From Chromatiales bacterium (lineage in GTDB: Bacteria > Pseudomonadota > Gammaproteobacteria > Steroidobacterales > GCA-2729495): 64,000 nucleotides of DNA. Both the position numbers and the translations under genes were made by a program. Below are positions 1 to 8,570 of this stretch, in pieces. The DNA lies in the NCBI GenBank assembly GCA_002729495.1, contig PBYE01000043.1, positions 1-64,000 on the forward strand. Reading direction: 5' to 3'. The notes beneath the pieces are model-generated. The model made no database searches, was not told where the DNA came from, and worked only from the letters and a program-made list of their open reading frames with translations. Numbering within the stretch: position 1 is the first letter of the stretch; every line of letters begins with the position of its first letter.

Positions 1-729
1 CTCGATGCGGGCAATCAGTTCATCAGCAGAGTCACCCGTACGAAAGACGCCGCAGTTTGTCGCTCCGTATTCATCCAATGCCGTTTGCAGGTAGGGTCCG
101 TTTGCATCGTGAATCATCCCCGGGCGTAAATCATTCTGTTCATCACTTAGTTCGTTGCCTGTCGTAATCGCAGCGACGCGCGGGAGTTCGCGCACACTAA
201 TGCAGGATGTACCAGTGGCCGCCAAACCCATCACCTGGTTCGCGCCGATAACCTGGCCAGCATCCAGCAATAGCGAACCCAGTGCAAAATCTTCCCCGGT
301 TCGGCGCAGGTTCCGACCGCTTGCAACAGGCCCGGTCAGCTCAACCGACACCGGCTTTCCCTTGTCATCGCGTTGCACTTGCACCTGTTCGACCGGAACT
401 ACTCCGTCGTAACCGGGGGGGAGTGCAGCGCCCGTCATAATTTCCCAGGCAGTTCCTGCCTGGGCTTGTGCCGATACAGTTTTTTCGCCGGCAGTTACTA
501 CACCTGCAACGGTTAAAACTGTCGGGCTAGCGTCACTTGCACCTTCGGTGTCCACGGCTCTTACCGCGTAACCGTCCATTGCAGAATTCTCAAAAGGCGG
601 AACCGCCATCTTGGAGACCAGGTCCGCAGCGCTGACATGGCCGACCGCGTCCGCCGGAGAAAGCTCTATGGTTGGAAGCTGGTCCGTGTGGCCGGCAATA
701 ATCTGTAGTGCCTGAGCGTAATTCAACAT
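1..729 (-). CDS. moeA: Molybdopterin molybdenumtransferase MoeA, 5' part (runs off window start)
   Basis: This is the first 243 codons of a MoeA-family protein; the 3' part lies beyond base 1. MoeA inserts molybdate into adenylylated molybdopterin, the last step of molybdenum cofactor synthesis in the cytoplasm. The reading frame carries two family hallmarks: PPFENSAMDGYAVR about 45 residues in, and an IMTGA..PPGYDGVVPVEQ segment around residues 95-115. A late ITTGNEL motif marks entry into the MogA-like domain. ATG at 729 is preceded by a strong GGAGGGGGTG ribosome site about 6 bases upstream. The orphan TorD-type chaperone at 2549 also belongs to molybdoenzyme biogenesis, so more molybdenum genes may lie just outside the window. 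Confidence 0.93.
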   Translation of the reverse strand, partial: MLNYAQALQIIAGHTDQLPTIELSPADAVGHVSAADLVSKMAVPPFENSAMDGYAVRAVDTEGASDASPTVLTVAGVVTAGEKTVSAQAQAGTAWEIMTGAALPPGYDGVVPVEQVQVQRDDKGKPVSVELTGPVASGRNLRRTGEDFALGSLLLDAGQVIGANQVMGLAATGTSCISVRELPRVAAITTGNELSDEQNDLRPGMIHDANGPYLQTALDEYGATNCGVFRTGDSADELIARIE

Positions 730-907
730 GGTTGATCACCCCCTCCGCACAGGAGGTCTGTATTCAGGAGAGCGCTACCGCATTGCATTGTAAGGGTTGT
801 TTTCTTCATTTTGGTTATTATGGTCGTTGCCGGTATCTCGGCACAATGACACTCGCGGCTGGGGTTTAGTCGCTGCTGGCGATCCAGAAAAATATGCTTT
901 GGCCTCG

Positions 908-2117
908 CTATTCCAGGGAGTCCAGCATCTTCTGCAGACGTGAAATTTCCTCCGGATTGTCGAGCCGATAGCGCCGTGAATTGCGCTGGTCCGCTTCGAT
1001 CTGTACATCTATGTTGTCAGACGTAAGCACAACACCGAATGGTATCTCGGTAACTGAATCGACTGATTGCCTCCCCAGCATCCTGTCAAGCATTATACCG
1101 CCGACATCCTGATTAAAGTGCGAAGAGTCTTCATACCAGCGCATAAATTGTTGTTGCTGTAGGTCTGGAACTTTCTCCGTAGTAATCTCGCTGTACCCTG
1201 AGAAATCCCACAAGACTATCTGCTGCTGTGCTGGCAAATCCTGATTAACCTCTGAAAAAACTTGCACCAATTTTCGCTTCCAGTTCGCATAATCATTGAT
1301 TAGGTTCATTTCGGCCATGAGCTCAAGGTGGGTGACGTGGATGGGCGAAATAAAAGGGTAAACCGTTACACCGGCATCAGCTAACTCATGTAATAACGCT
1401 TCCAGATGCCGGATGTGCAGGTCACCGGGAACATACTTGGCGTACATCCCCATAGCATACCTGCGCAATATAAAATCAAAGGCCTTACGGGCTGCCGCGA
1501 GCTCATATGTTCGTTCGTGTTCGCCTCTGTCGCGGCACATGATGGCTTTGCCCTGGATATTCCACGTTAGTGTTGCCAGGGACTGCCCGATCGTTTGCAG
1601 TGAAAATAGATATTGTGCTATTGAAGAATAATGATAACGTTTCGGCGAGCGGCGATTCAGGAAAGTCTTCGGCAAAGACTATCCGCGAGTTAAAAGCTTC
1701 ATAATCCAGGCTGAGTAGCACAAGGTCTAGATTTCCCTGTCGATTTGCATACTCTGCCAGGCGGCGCATTTCATATATGGTCCCGGCCCGCAGAGCGGCG
1801 TTATAGGGTTCCGCGCCCTCTAGCGTCGGATGACCCATTGCGAATGCCGTCTCCGCGCGTGACGTTCCAAGGACAATTGTGTCGTAGTTACACTGACGCA
1901 GTGCGGTGGTTTTTCCTTTCCGTGTCTTGGTTTGCAGCTCAGTCTTGATCTGATTGAAGCCTGGTTTGTCTAGAAAAAGGAAGCGTGCCTGTGGGTCAAT
2001 TGATGCGTTGAATCCTGCAACCAGCCCACCTAGCAGCAGCAAACACAGTGAAAACCATACGAGCGATCGCCTGGCCTGGGCTTGATAATCATCTGAATTG
2101 GGCTCGTTGCTGGTCAT
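908..2117 (-). pseudogene. Frameshifted gene for a membrane-anchored SGNH-like envelope protein of unknown function
   Basis: Two overlapping reading frames look like one protein of about 390 residues broken by a frameshift. The upstream frame (2117 to 1503) begins with a short N-terminus, one membrane helix (about residues 18-38) and a YDTIVLGTSRAE motif near residue 79, which resembles the GxS block of SGNH hydrolases. The downstream frame (to 908) continues with a YPFISPIH motif, IVLWDFSGY and WYEDSSHF, the last resembling the DxxHF block seen at the C-terminus of such proteins. Passing between frames needs +1 (one inserted base, or two lost) somewhere in 1503-1675, where both frames are open. 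The plausible join is just before an LFSLQTIGQSLATL segment. It could be a true pseudogene or a sequencing error. Related proteins often accompany alginate-type O-acetylation genes, none of which are visible here. Confidence 0.6.
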
Positions 2118-2548
2118 GAGTGCCGTAATAAGGAATGCCTGATCTGGCGATGCATGAACATGCTGATCATTCCGGACTATTTTTTGTGTTAACTCGGTTA
2201 CAAATGATTGTGGGCGCCATCACCATGCCTCCACGGTATCAGCATATATTAATATGCTCCAAATTGACTATCGATTGCCTGGTTTTCTTGTTTTGCGGAT
2301 TGCCGGGCCCGGAATCAAACCAGATTCAGGCCAGCGGGGCGGGCCGCAAGTCCAGGGGAGTGCATGTTGGTAACCAGATGTTTGTTGCAGTAAAATCCAC
2401 CACGGGACTAGTAAAACTAAATCAATGGCTGGCGACCGGGGTCACCTCGGTTATAGACCGCCGGCTACCGCACCGAACCACACCTTTAAATATTTCACCT
2501 GCGATTTCGAAAGTTTGAGCGCGGCACGCTAAAGGACAGGAAGACAGC
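2118..2548. other. Intergenic region between two divergent genes
   Basis: A 431-base gap separates the leftward frameshifted gene and the rightward TorD-like chaperone. I see no convincing gene. A 127-codon open frame at 2135-2518 has low-complexity, unbalanced composition and no recognisable motif. The region presumably holds the promoters of both flanking genes, but no clear -35/-10 pair stands out. An AGGA ribosome site lies about 9 bases before the ATG at 2549. Confidence 0.5.
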
Positions 2549-3232
2549 ATGAGCGAGCTGGGCTATCAATCATCCACCAACGGCGATTCGCCCGAGCGCG
2601 AGGTAGTCGCTGCACGTGATGCATCGGCGCATGCCCCGGGTCGTTGTGTGATGTATGCCCTAAGCTCCGATTTGGCGGCATCTCCGTTTGATGCCCAGCC
2701 GGCTGTCGCCGGTAGTGAGATCGATATTGCTGGTCTGCGCCTGCCCTACCAACTGCCCGGTTTTCAGGAACTACTGGACGAGTGGCGCACTGCAGATCGT
2801 GACGAGCTCAAGCGTGAGTATAGCGGGCTGTTCGAGGTGGGCAGTGATGGCCCACCTGTGCCTATCCGGGAGGACTTACATCGCAATCAACCTGCGGGCG
2901 TGCGTGAAGATATAGTGCGCTTCTTCGATTTTTTTAGGTATGGCCTGAAAGAAAACTTTGCATGGGCGCCTGATCACCTGTCCATAGAGTTGGAGTTCAT
3001 GCATTTCCTGACCTATCAGGAAGCGGAACATGCAGGTTCAGATGATGCAAGATCATTTCAGCTCGCACAACATGACTTTGCGGAACGGCATTTGTGCAAT
3101 TGGGTGCCCGAGTTAGTCGAACGTATCCGTTTGCAGGATCCGGATTCATTTTACGTACGTGTCATTGCCGCAGTAAGTGAATTTTTGCAGCAAGATTTTG
3201 AGTGGCAACAAAGCACTATCATTGACCACTAG
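2549..3232 (+). CDS. TorD/DmsD-family molybdoenzyme maturation chaperone
   Basis: This 227-residue protein is an all-helical cytoplasmic chaperone of the TorD/DmsD/NarJ superfamily, which binds the apo-catalytic subunit or Tat leader of DMSO-reductase-family molybdoenzymes until cofactor is loaded. The superfamily signature is clear: PDHLSIELEFMHFL at residues 141-154 and a second block with FAERHLCNWVPELV at 177-190. The ~35 residues before the domain are hydrophilic and poorly conserved-looking, so a later start is possible. The long loop between the helices (PPVPIREDLHRN) resembles chaperones of the ethylbenzene/dimethylsulfide/steroid C25 dehydrogenase branch; that assignment is from memory. 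No molybdoenzyme catalytic subunit lies in the window, so its client is unknown. moeA lies about 1.8 kb upstream on the other strand. Confidence 0.85.
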   Translation: MSELGYQSSTNGDSPEREVVAARDASAHAPGRCVMYALSSDLAASPFDAQPAVAGSEIDIAGLRLPYQLPGFQELLDEWRTADRDELKREYSGLFEVGSDGPPVPIREDLHRNQPAGVREDIVRFFDFFRYGLKENFAWAPDHLSIELEFMHFLTYQEAEHAGSDDARSFQLAQHDFAERHLCNWVPELVERIRLQDPDSFYVRVIAAVSEFLQQDFEWQQSTIIDH

Positions 3233-3349
3233 TGACTAATAGTTTTGTGGTGGACTTTGACTGTACCGCGGATTGCATACGCTAATTGTTTAGTAGTTGA
3301 AAGCTTCCATGGTCTGATGGGTGTTCGTATATAACAGGCAGCACTTAAT

Positions 3350-4678
3350 ATGCCGGAGACATCATCAACGCAGCTATCCTGGCCTAAACCGGCAGTCGCC
3401 TGGTTTGGCGTTGGCGTATTGGTATTCGCGTTTATTTTCTCAATAGCAGATCGCATCATCATCAGCCTGCTTGTTGATCCAATCAAGCTTGACCTCGAGC
3501 TGAGCGACAGCGATATGGGCCTGATGATGGGCCCGGCTTTCGCGCTGTTCTATGCACTTATGGGCTTGCCTATAGGTCGTATGGTCGATAGGCGTAGTCG
3601 TACCATGATCGTCGGCACAGGTATTTTCCTTTGGAGCATAATGACCGCGCTCTGCGGCATGGCCCGGAGTTTCTGGGAATTATTTCTTGCTCGGGTCGGC
3701 GTGGGCGTGGGCGAGGCAACCCTGTCACCCGCTGCGTATTCAATGATCGCTGACTCATTCCCAAAAGAAAAACTGGGCCGCGCTCTCGGCGTATATCAGT
3801 CGGGCGCATTCTTCGGAGTTGGTTTTGCACTGATTTTTGGTGGCCTTGCTATTCAGTTCGCTAAAGGCGCCGAGTCGATCGCGCTGCCAATGATCGGCAG
3901 CGTCAAACCATGGCAGCTGGCCTTTATCGCTGTTGGGCTGCCCGGCGTAATCGTTGCAGCCCTGATGTTCCTGGTTAAGGAGCCGATTCGACAAGGCATC
4001 GCATCGGCGGCCGAAGATGAAATCAGCCTCGGGCAGGCCGTTAGGTTCGCATTTAAACGCTGGCGCGTGTTTATCGCGCATTACTCGGGCTTTGCCCTGC
4101 TAGCCCTGCCCATGACGACACTAGCTACATGGGTGCCCGCCTATTTCATCCGGGTCGTCGGGTTTACACCGCCTGAAACCGGTTTTCAACTGGGTTTAAT
4201 CGTGTTGGTATGCTCTCCCATCGGCGTTATTGCGGGCGGCTGGTTTGCAGATACGCTGTTCAAGAAGGGCCATACTGATGCCGCGCTTCGGGTTGCTGTT
4301 ATGGCTGCCGCTTTCATGGTGCCGGTGAGTGCTCTTGCAACGACGTTCAGTGATAAAACGCTGGTGCTGATACTGGCCTGTCCGTTTGCTTTCGGCGCGA
4401 GCATTTCGATGGGGCTAGCTCCCACGGCTTTGCAACTGGTAACACCCAATCGTTTGCGTGGCCAGATCGGTGCGGCATGGATGTTGTTCCTGAATATAAT
4501 TACCGCGACACTGGGTCCGTGGGCTGTAGGTATAATCAACGATGCTGTGTTTGGCGACCCGTTGGCGGTTGGCCAGTCGATCGCTGCAGTAAATGTTTTT
4601 TCAGTCACACTTGGCGGCCTCATACTCTGGGCTACCTGGAAACCGTTCCGCCTGGCTGTCGAGCAGCAGTCGGTCTGA
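3350..4678 (+). CDS. MFS transporter, spinster-like
   Basis: A 442-residue inner-membrane carrier with about twelve hydrophobic segments. The signature loop between TM2 and TM3, GLPIGRMVDRRSRTMIVG (about residues 72-89), and the VGVGEATLSPAAYSMIADSFP block that follows are typical of the spinster-like branch of the major facilitator superfamily. Bacterial members usually move organic acids, lipids or other small amphipathic molecules; the substrate cannot be read from the sequence. The gene stands 117 bases after the TorD-like chaperone and 38 bases before the Skp-like lipoprotein, so the three may be co-transcribed. The start at 3350 gives a short hydrophilic N-terminus before TM1 and is plausible, though the ribosome site is weak. 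Confidence 0.88.
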   Translation: MPETSSTQLSWPKPAVAWFGVGVLVFAFIFSIADRIIISLLVDPIKLDLELSDSDMGLMMGPAFALFYALMGLPIGRMVDRRSRTMIVGTGIFLWSIMTALCGMARSFWELFLARVGVGVGEATLSPAAYSMIADSFPKEKLGRALGVYQSGAFFGVGFALIFGGLAIQFAKGAESIALPMIGSVKPWQLAFIAVGLPGVIVAALMFLVKEPIRQGIASAAEDEISLGQAVRFAFKRWRVFIAHYSGFALLALPMTTLATWVPAYFIRVVGFTPPETGFQLGLIVLVCSPIGVIAGGWFADTLFKKGHTDAALRVAVMAAAFMVPVSALATTFSDKTLVLILACPFAFGASISMGLAPTALQLVTPNRLRGQIGAAWMLFLNIITATLGPWAVGIINDAVFGDPLAVGQSIAAVNVFSVTLGGLILWATWKPFRLAVEQQSV

Positions 4679-4716
4679 TTGGGTGGTTGCAATTCTGTCG
4701 CCACCGGGAGATATGC

Positions 4717-5394
4717 ATGAAAACTTTTAGAAATCCTATTCTGCTGGTTAGCGCGCTGCTACTGGCTGCCTGCGACCCTGCTGCTCTGCAGGGAGGCCCT
4801 GATGTAGCAGTACTAGACCTCGCGGCTGTCGCGAAGGCAACCGGACAGGAGGATGAAATCCGGATTCAGGCCGAGGAAGCGCGCAATGAGTTGACCAAAC
4901 AACTGCAGCAACTTGCGGCAAGTCTCGAAGAACAGCTAAAAGCCGAGCGTGACAAAATCGGCATAAATCCGAGTGAGACTGATGCGCAGCGACTGCAGGG
5001 GCTCAGTATCCAGGCACAGCAGCAGATTAACGCTGCCCAGGCCCAGGCCCAGGCCCAGGCTTCGCTGTTAGAGCAACAACTGGTCAACGATTACCGCGAC
5101 AAAGTCGAACCGCTTGCAAAAGATATTGCCTCCGAACTTGGCGTCAGTATCGTTGTGACTGCCGATGCCAATGTCGTCTGGTTTGACCCGGCGGTCGATA
5201 TTACCGACGAGGTGATCGCAGCCTGGCGCGCGGCGCCTGCTGAAGAGGATGTCCCCGAAGTCATCCCCGAAGTCGCACCCGAAGCTGCTCCCGAAGCAGA
5301 ACAGGTGGAAGAGCCTTCCGCCGTGATACCGGACGAGCAGGCGGCCGGGGAAGAGAACTCTGCAGCCGAAGAGGTTGCGGAAGAAACGGGGTAG
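4717..5394 (+). CDS. Skp/OmpH-like periplasmic lipoprotein
   Basis: ATG at 4717, with GGGAG six bases upstream, gives a 225-residue protein. It begins with a lipoprotein signal ending LLLAAC, with Cys19 as the predicted lipidation site. Residues ~30-160 form an OmpH/Skp-like domain: a VAVLDLAAVAKATG strand, then long charged/Gln-rich coiled-coil helices containing an AQAQAQAQAQA run coded by GCCCAG hexamers near 5035-5060, then a beta segment with VVTADANVVWFDP. The tail of about 55 residues is Glu/Pro-rich (repeated PEV/PEA). Skp proteins chaperone outer-membrane proteins in the periplasm. Here the domain is tethered by a lipid and carries an acidic tail, so the client range could differ. 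The hexamer run is a likely site of length variation. Confidence 0.8.
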   Translation: MKTFRNPILLVSALLLAACDPAALQGGPDVAVLDLAAVAKATGQEDEIRIQAEEARNELTKQLQQLAASLEEQLKAERDKIGINPSETDAQRLQGLSIQAQQQINAAQAQAQAQASLLEQQLVNDYRDKVEPLAKDIASELGVSIVVTADANVVWFDPAVDITDEVIAAWRAAPAEEDVPEVIPEVAPEAAPEAEQVEEPSAVIPDEQAAGEENSAAEEVAEETG

Positions 5395-5400
5395 TTATTG

Positions 5401-5464
5401 TGGGGACAGTGACTTTAGTCCCGCTGCATCCGCACGCAGCAGTGGAGGTAAAGTCATGTCCCCA
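5401..5464. repeat. Inverted repeat between convergent genes, REP-like or bidirectional terminator
   Basis: TGGGGACAGTGACTTTA at 5401-5417 is matched by the reverse complement at 5449-5464 (TAAAGTCATGTCCCCA), with a single extra base in one arm. Inside lies a smaller GCTGC/GCAGC pair (5423-5427, 5436-5440). The element exactly fills the gap between two converging genes ending at 5394 and 5468. The GGGGACA outer arm resembles palindromic units that recur in many gammaproteobacterial genomes near REP-associated transposases; this is from memory and no transposase is visible here. No T-run follows either arm. Confidence 0.55.
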
Positions 5465-5467
5465 GAT

Positions 5468-6406
5468 TTACTTGCAGATACGATCGATCTCTGCGAGTTG
5501 TTCGTCAGTTAACTCCACGTTCCCTGCCGCGACGTTACTGCGTATCTGCTCGGGCTTGGTAACGCCCGCGATAACGCTGCCCACAAAAGACCGGTTTGTA
5601 AGCCCCGCCATCGCCAGGTCCAGCATGCTGCGGCCGATGCTTTCCGCGTAGGCTATCAGCGCCTCGACCTGGTCCATCTTTTCATCGGTCTTGAATGCGC
5701 CGCCCCATTTGGCGAGTCGTGAGCCCTCCGGGTCTGCCTGCCCCTTACGGTACTTACCTGTCAGCAGGCCGCTTTCGAGCGGGAAGTAGGGGATGATTGA
5801 CACGTTGGCTTTTTCAGCCACTGGTACAAGGTCGTCTTCGATGCCTCGTGTCAGCAGGCTGTACCAGTTCTGCGCGGATACGTATTTACTGGTGCCTGCG
5901 GCGTCGGCCGCATCGTTCGCTTCCTGTAACTGTGCGCCGGTCATATTCGAACAACCGATGTAGCGGGTCTTACCCTGTTGCACCAGGTCTTCCAGTGCGC
6001 GCAGCGTTTCTTCCGCCGGCGTATCGGTATCCGGAAAATGATACTGGTACAGGTCTACATAGTCTGTACCCAGGTCCTGGAGGCTTTTCTCAATACAACT
6101 CATTATGTAGTCGCGCGTGCCACCGCCTTCGACACTGCCGCCGCGACCGCCACTACCCGCGCCGAATTTTGTTGTGAGAATAATGTCCTTGCGACGATCA
6201 CCCAGCGCTTTACCGACGAACTGTTCCGACGTCCCCGGGGGTGCGCCATAGATATTGGCGGTGTCAAAGAAATTTACGCCTTCGTCAAGTGCTGTATTGA
6301 TGATCGAAGTGGTTGTTTCCTGGTCGCACATGGAGCCGAACATCATGCAGCCGACACCAACGACGGATACTTCGAGATCTGAATTGCCGAGTTGCTTGGT
6401 TTTCAT
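5468..6406 (-). CDS. Aldo/keto reductase
   Basis: A 312-residue cytoplasmic NADPH-dependent oxidoreductase of the AKR superfamily (TIM barrel). The catalytic tetrad is complete: Asp48 and Tyr53 in FFDTANIYG, Lys80 in LTTKFG and His123 in YQYHFPD. Later YIGCSNMTG and AQNWYSLL blocks match the nicotinamide-binding region of YajO/Tas-like members. ATG at 6406 has GGAG eight bases upstream and overlaps the end of the upstream MFS gene by four bases (6403-6406), which indicates translational coupling. It is last in a leftward block with a dehydratase-family enzyme, TetR regulator and MFS carrier, so it may reduce a carbonyl compound handled by that block. Its substrate is unknown. Confidence 0.92.
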   Translation of the reverse strand: MKTKQLGNSDLEVSVVGVGCMMFGSMCDQETTTSIINTALDEGVNFFDTANIYGAPPGTSEQFVGKALGDRRKDIILTTKFGAGSGGRGGSVEGGGTRDYIMSCIEKSLQDLGTDYVDLYQYHFPDTDTPAEETLRALEDLVQQGKTRYIGCSNMTGAQLQEANDAADAAGTSKYVSAQNWYSLLTRGIEDDLVPVAEKANVSIIPYFPLESGLLTGKYRKGQADPEGSRLAKWGGAFKTDEKMDQVEALIAYAESIGRSMLDLAMAGLTNRSFVGSVIAGVTKPEQIRSNVAAGNVELTDEQLAEIDRICK

Positions 6407-7749
6407 TCTGCTATCTCCGGGCTTGTGCCCTGTTGTTCTGGCCCCGGGTTAGTGGAGCGTACATAAAGTGCGGCAGCTAATAAGACAAAATTAAGCAGCC
6501 CCATCATAACGAATGGAGCGGTGCGGCCGATGCCATCAAACAGGTAACCACCGATCAGCGTAGTGGCCAGTATGCCAAAGCCACCCATCTGGCCGAATAC
6601 GCCAACGATGGAGCCGCGGTATTTACCCGTGGCTTCCTGTCCGATCAAGGCCCCGACCGAAACAATAACACTGGTTTCGCCCATACCAAGCAATACGGCT
6701 GCCGGGTAAATTTCCGAGCTGAACGGGTCGCCAACCTGGCTCATCAGTAAATAGCCTGAGCCCGCAACGGTCAGGCCAATGCTTACCGCCGTCAGGCGGT
6801 TCATCCGGTCCGTGATGAAGCCCATTACCGGGGCCCAGACCAGGGCGCATAACTGAATCATCCCGAACAGGGGACCGGCAATTGCCAGCGCTTCCGCAGC
6901 CGTCATGCCGTTCTCGATCCCCTGCTGGGTCAGCCAGAGTGAAAAAAAAGTGCCGACCACTGCGAAGTCGCCCCGGCCGATAAACGCGCCGCCAAAGGCG
7001 ACAGCGAGGCGCGGCCGCGCAAAACCAAGTTTTACACCCTCGGAAAACTGCTTTAACAGCGGTTCGGCTTCGGAATCTTTATTGCCACCCCTGAACAAAC
7101 CCAGGTAAAGAATAATTGCCACAACCAGACTTACGCCGGCGACGGTCCAGAACGAATAGCGACCCGCTGCCAGCGCATCGGCACCCGCTTCCTTGTAAAA
7201 AACCGGAAGTTTTGACAACAGGAAGGACATGAGAAGTATGCCCAGGCCATTAAAAATACTCATCACGCCAACCCACCGGCCGCGTGAGCGTTCCTGTATG
7301 TAGTCGACGATGCACGCACTGAGCATGATGGCTACGCCGGCAACACCCAGCGCGAACAGACCCCTGATCAGATACAGTTGGCTGACGGAATCGGCCAGTG
7401 GGTACAGTCCGTAGCCCAGTGCCACAAAGATGAAGCCGCAGGCGTAGACTTTGGGCCGTCCCTGCTTGTCCGACAAGGCGCCGACCAGCCCGGCGACCGC
7501 AATAAATATCACTTCCTGGAAGGCATGCAGATTGCCGGTGAGGCTGCCCTGGGTTTCTGGAGGTATGTGCAGGATTTCGGTCAGCACGTATGGCTGCATA
7601 AAGCTCATGAAGCTGACCATGGCCATGGTGCCGAAGCCGGCGAAAAACATGGTGGCCAGGTTCAGACCCGTAACACCCGGCGTTAACCAGAGTGGTCCGA
7701 GTTTCAGGTATCTCGCTGTCGATTCAGTCACTATTTTTCTAACTCGCAA
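6403..7749 (-). CDS. MFS transporter (paralogue of the one at 26149)
   Basis: A 12-helix major facilitator of up to 448 residues. Markers include GALSDKQGRPKVYACG after TM2 and an ERSRGRWVGVMSIFNGLGILLM-type block mid-protein (quoted in part). The protein at 26149-27462 has the same architecture and the same RSRGR..G...GLG motif, so the two are paralogues. The furthest start is TTG at 7749. GTG at 7731 is an alternative and aligns better with the N-terminus of the paralogue; neither has a strong ribosome site. It lies 48 bases after the TetR gene and overlaps the aldo/keto reductase. The TetR protein may therefore control it, and the pair may export or import a compound metabolised by the neighbouring enzymes. 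Substrate unknown. Confidence 0.85.
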   Translation of the reverse strand: MRVRKIVTESTARYLKLGPLWLTPGVTGLNLATMFFAGFGTMAMVSFMSFMQPYVLTEILHIPPETQGSLTGNLHAFQEVIFIAVAGLVGALSDKQGRPKVYACGFIFVALGYGLYPLADSVSQLYLIRGLFALGVAGVAIMLSACIVDYIQERSRGRWVGVMSIFNGLGILLMSFLLSKLPVFYKEAGADALAAGRYSFWTVAGVSLVVAIILYLGLFRGGNKDSEAEPLLKQFSEGVKLGFARPRLAVAFGGAFIGRGDFAVVGTFFSLWLTQQGIENGMTAAEALAIAGPLFGMIQLCALVWAPVMGFITDRMNRLTAVSIGLTVAGSGYLLMSQVGDPFSSEIYPAAVLLGMGETSVIVSVGALIGQEATGKYRGSIVGVFGQMGGFGILATTLIGGYLFDGIGRTAPFVMMGLLNFVLLAAALYVRSTNPGPEQQGTSPEIAE

Positions 7750-7797
7750 TCAGCCCGGCCGATTAAGCTGCCGACCCTAAAACTGGTTTATATGTAC

Positions 7798-8493
7798 TTA
7801 ACTTGCGTTGCGTGAAATTTGCTCGAGTTCTGCCTGTGTGGTGGGCGAAATTGGTGTTGCCATCGCACCGGCGACGCAATCTACGAGATTGCTGATGAAC
7901 ACAGCCGAGTTTATTGCAAAATTTCTTTTTGTAGATTCACGCAGTCTTTCCCGATCCGCAAGCGAATGTACGATCTGTTCGAAGGAAAGGCCAAAGCGCT
8001 GACCAAAAATTGGATCTGGCACATCAGGTAACGCAGCACGTAAAAGAGTCAGCGCTTTCCCAAGACCTTCGCCATGCATCTGCCTCTGCAGCTTGCTCAG
8101 ATCAAGCTGAGGGTGTCCGATGGCCTGCGCCATGAAACGTATATAACTGCCGCCGCTTTTGTCGGAGTCTATTTCTTCGACTATAGGATGGATAATGGCC
8201 TCAACCAGGCGGCGTACATCCTTTTCGTTACCGCCTGCCTCTATACGCTCAAGGGCTTCCATCCGCCGCTCGTTAACCCGCTCCATACGTTGCTCGTATA
8301 TGGCGAGTATCAGTGCATCCTTGGAGCCGAAATGGTAATGAGCAGCCGATGAATTCTTCTGGCCGGCGGCCACGTTAATCTGCCTGAGCGATACGCCGTC
8401 TATGCCGGATTCCGCAAACAGCTTCTCGGCCGCATTGATGAGTTGCTTGCGTGTCTGGTCCCGGGTAGAGGACTTCACTGCCTTGGTATTCAT
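7798..8493 (-). CDS. TetR/AcrR-family transcriptional regulator
   Basis: A 231-residue repressor-type regulator if translation begins at ATG 8493; an upstream ATG at 8517 would add eight residues. The N-terminal helix-turn-helix domain reads TRKQLINAAEKLFAESG followed by VSLRQINVAAGQKNSSAAHYHFGSKDAL, in which the recognition helix differs from the common TKGAFYYHF form. The ligand domain of about 160 residues has no recognisable signature. A perfect inverted repeat sits just upstream of ATG 8493 (separate entry) and suggests autoregulation. The gene lies between the dehydratase-family enzyme and the MFS/aldo-keto reductase pair on the same strand, so these are its likely targets. Confidence 0.9.
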   Translation of the reverse strand: MNTKAVKSSTRDQTRKQLINAAEKLFAESGIDGVSLRQINVAAGQKNSSAAHYHFGSKDALILAIYEQRMERVNERRMEALERIEAGGNEKDVRRLVEAIIHPIVEEIDSDKSGGSYIRFMAQAIGHPQLDLSKLQRQMHGEGLGKALTLLRAALPDVPDPIFGQRFGLSFEQIVHSLADRERLRESTKRNFAINSAVFISNLVDCVAGAMATPISPTTQAELEQISRNAS

Positions 8494-8495
8494 AT

Positions 8496-8528
8496 TTAAA
8501 TCATGCGATTTAATCATGGTCCTGTCAA
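8496..8528 (-). promoter_or_regulatory. Candidate TetR-gene promoter with overlapping operator
   Basis: On the minus strand TTGACA (8528-8523) is followed after 17 bases by CATGAT (8505-8500). A perfect inverted repeat TTAAATC-ATGC-GATTTAA occupies 8496-8513, covering the spacer end and the -10 element. A repressor bound there would block its own promoter. If the -10 is correct, transcription would begin about at the ATG at 8493, implying a leaderless or nearly leaderless message. Inference from sequence only. Confidence 0.4.
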
Positions 8529-8570
8529 GAAGGCCTTGCGAGTCGAGGCTTTCATCAGGGCATTTGCAGG

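Noticed and set aside
2135-2518. 127-codon open frame in the divergent gap
   Set aside because: No recognisable motif, odd composition and no good ribosome site; it is more likely promoter DNA.
5035-5062. GCCCAG hexamer run as a CRISPR-like or regulatory repeat
   Set aside because: It is in frame within the Skp-like coiled coil and simply codes an Ala-Gln run.
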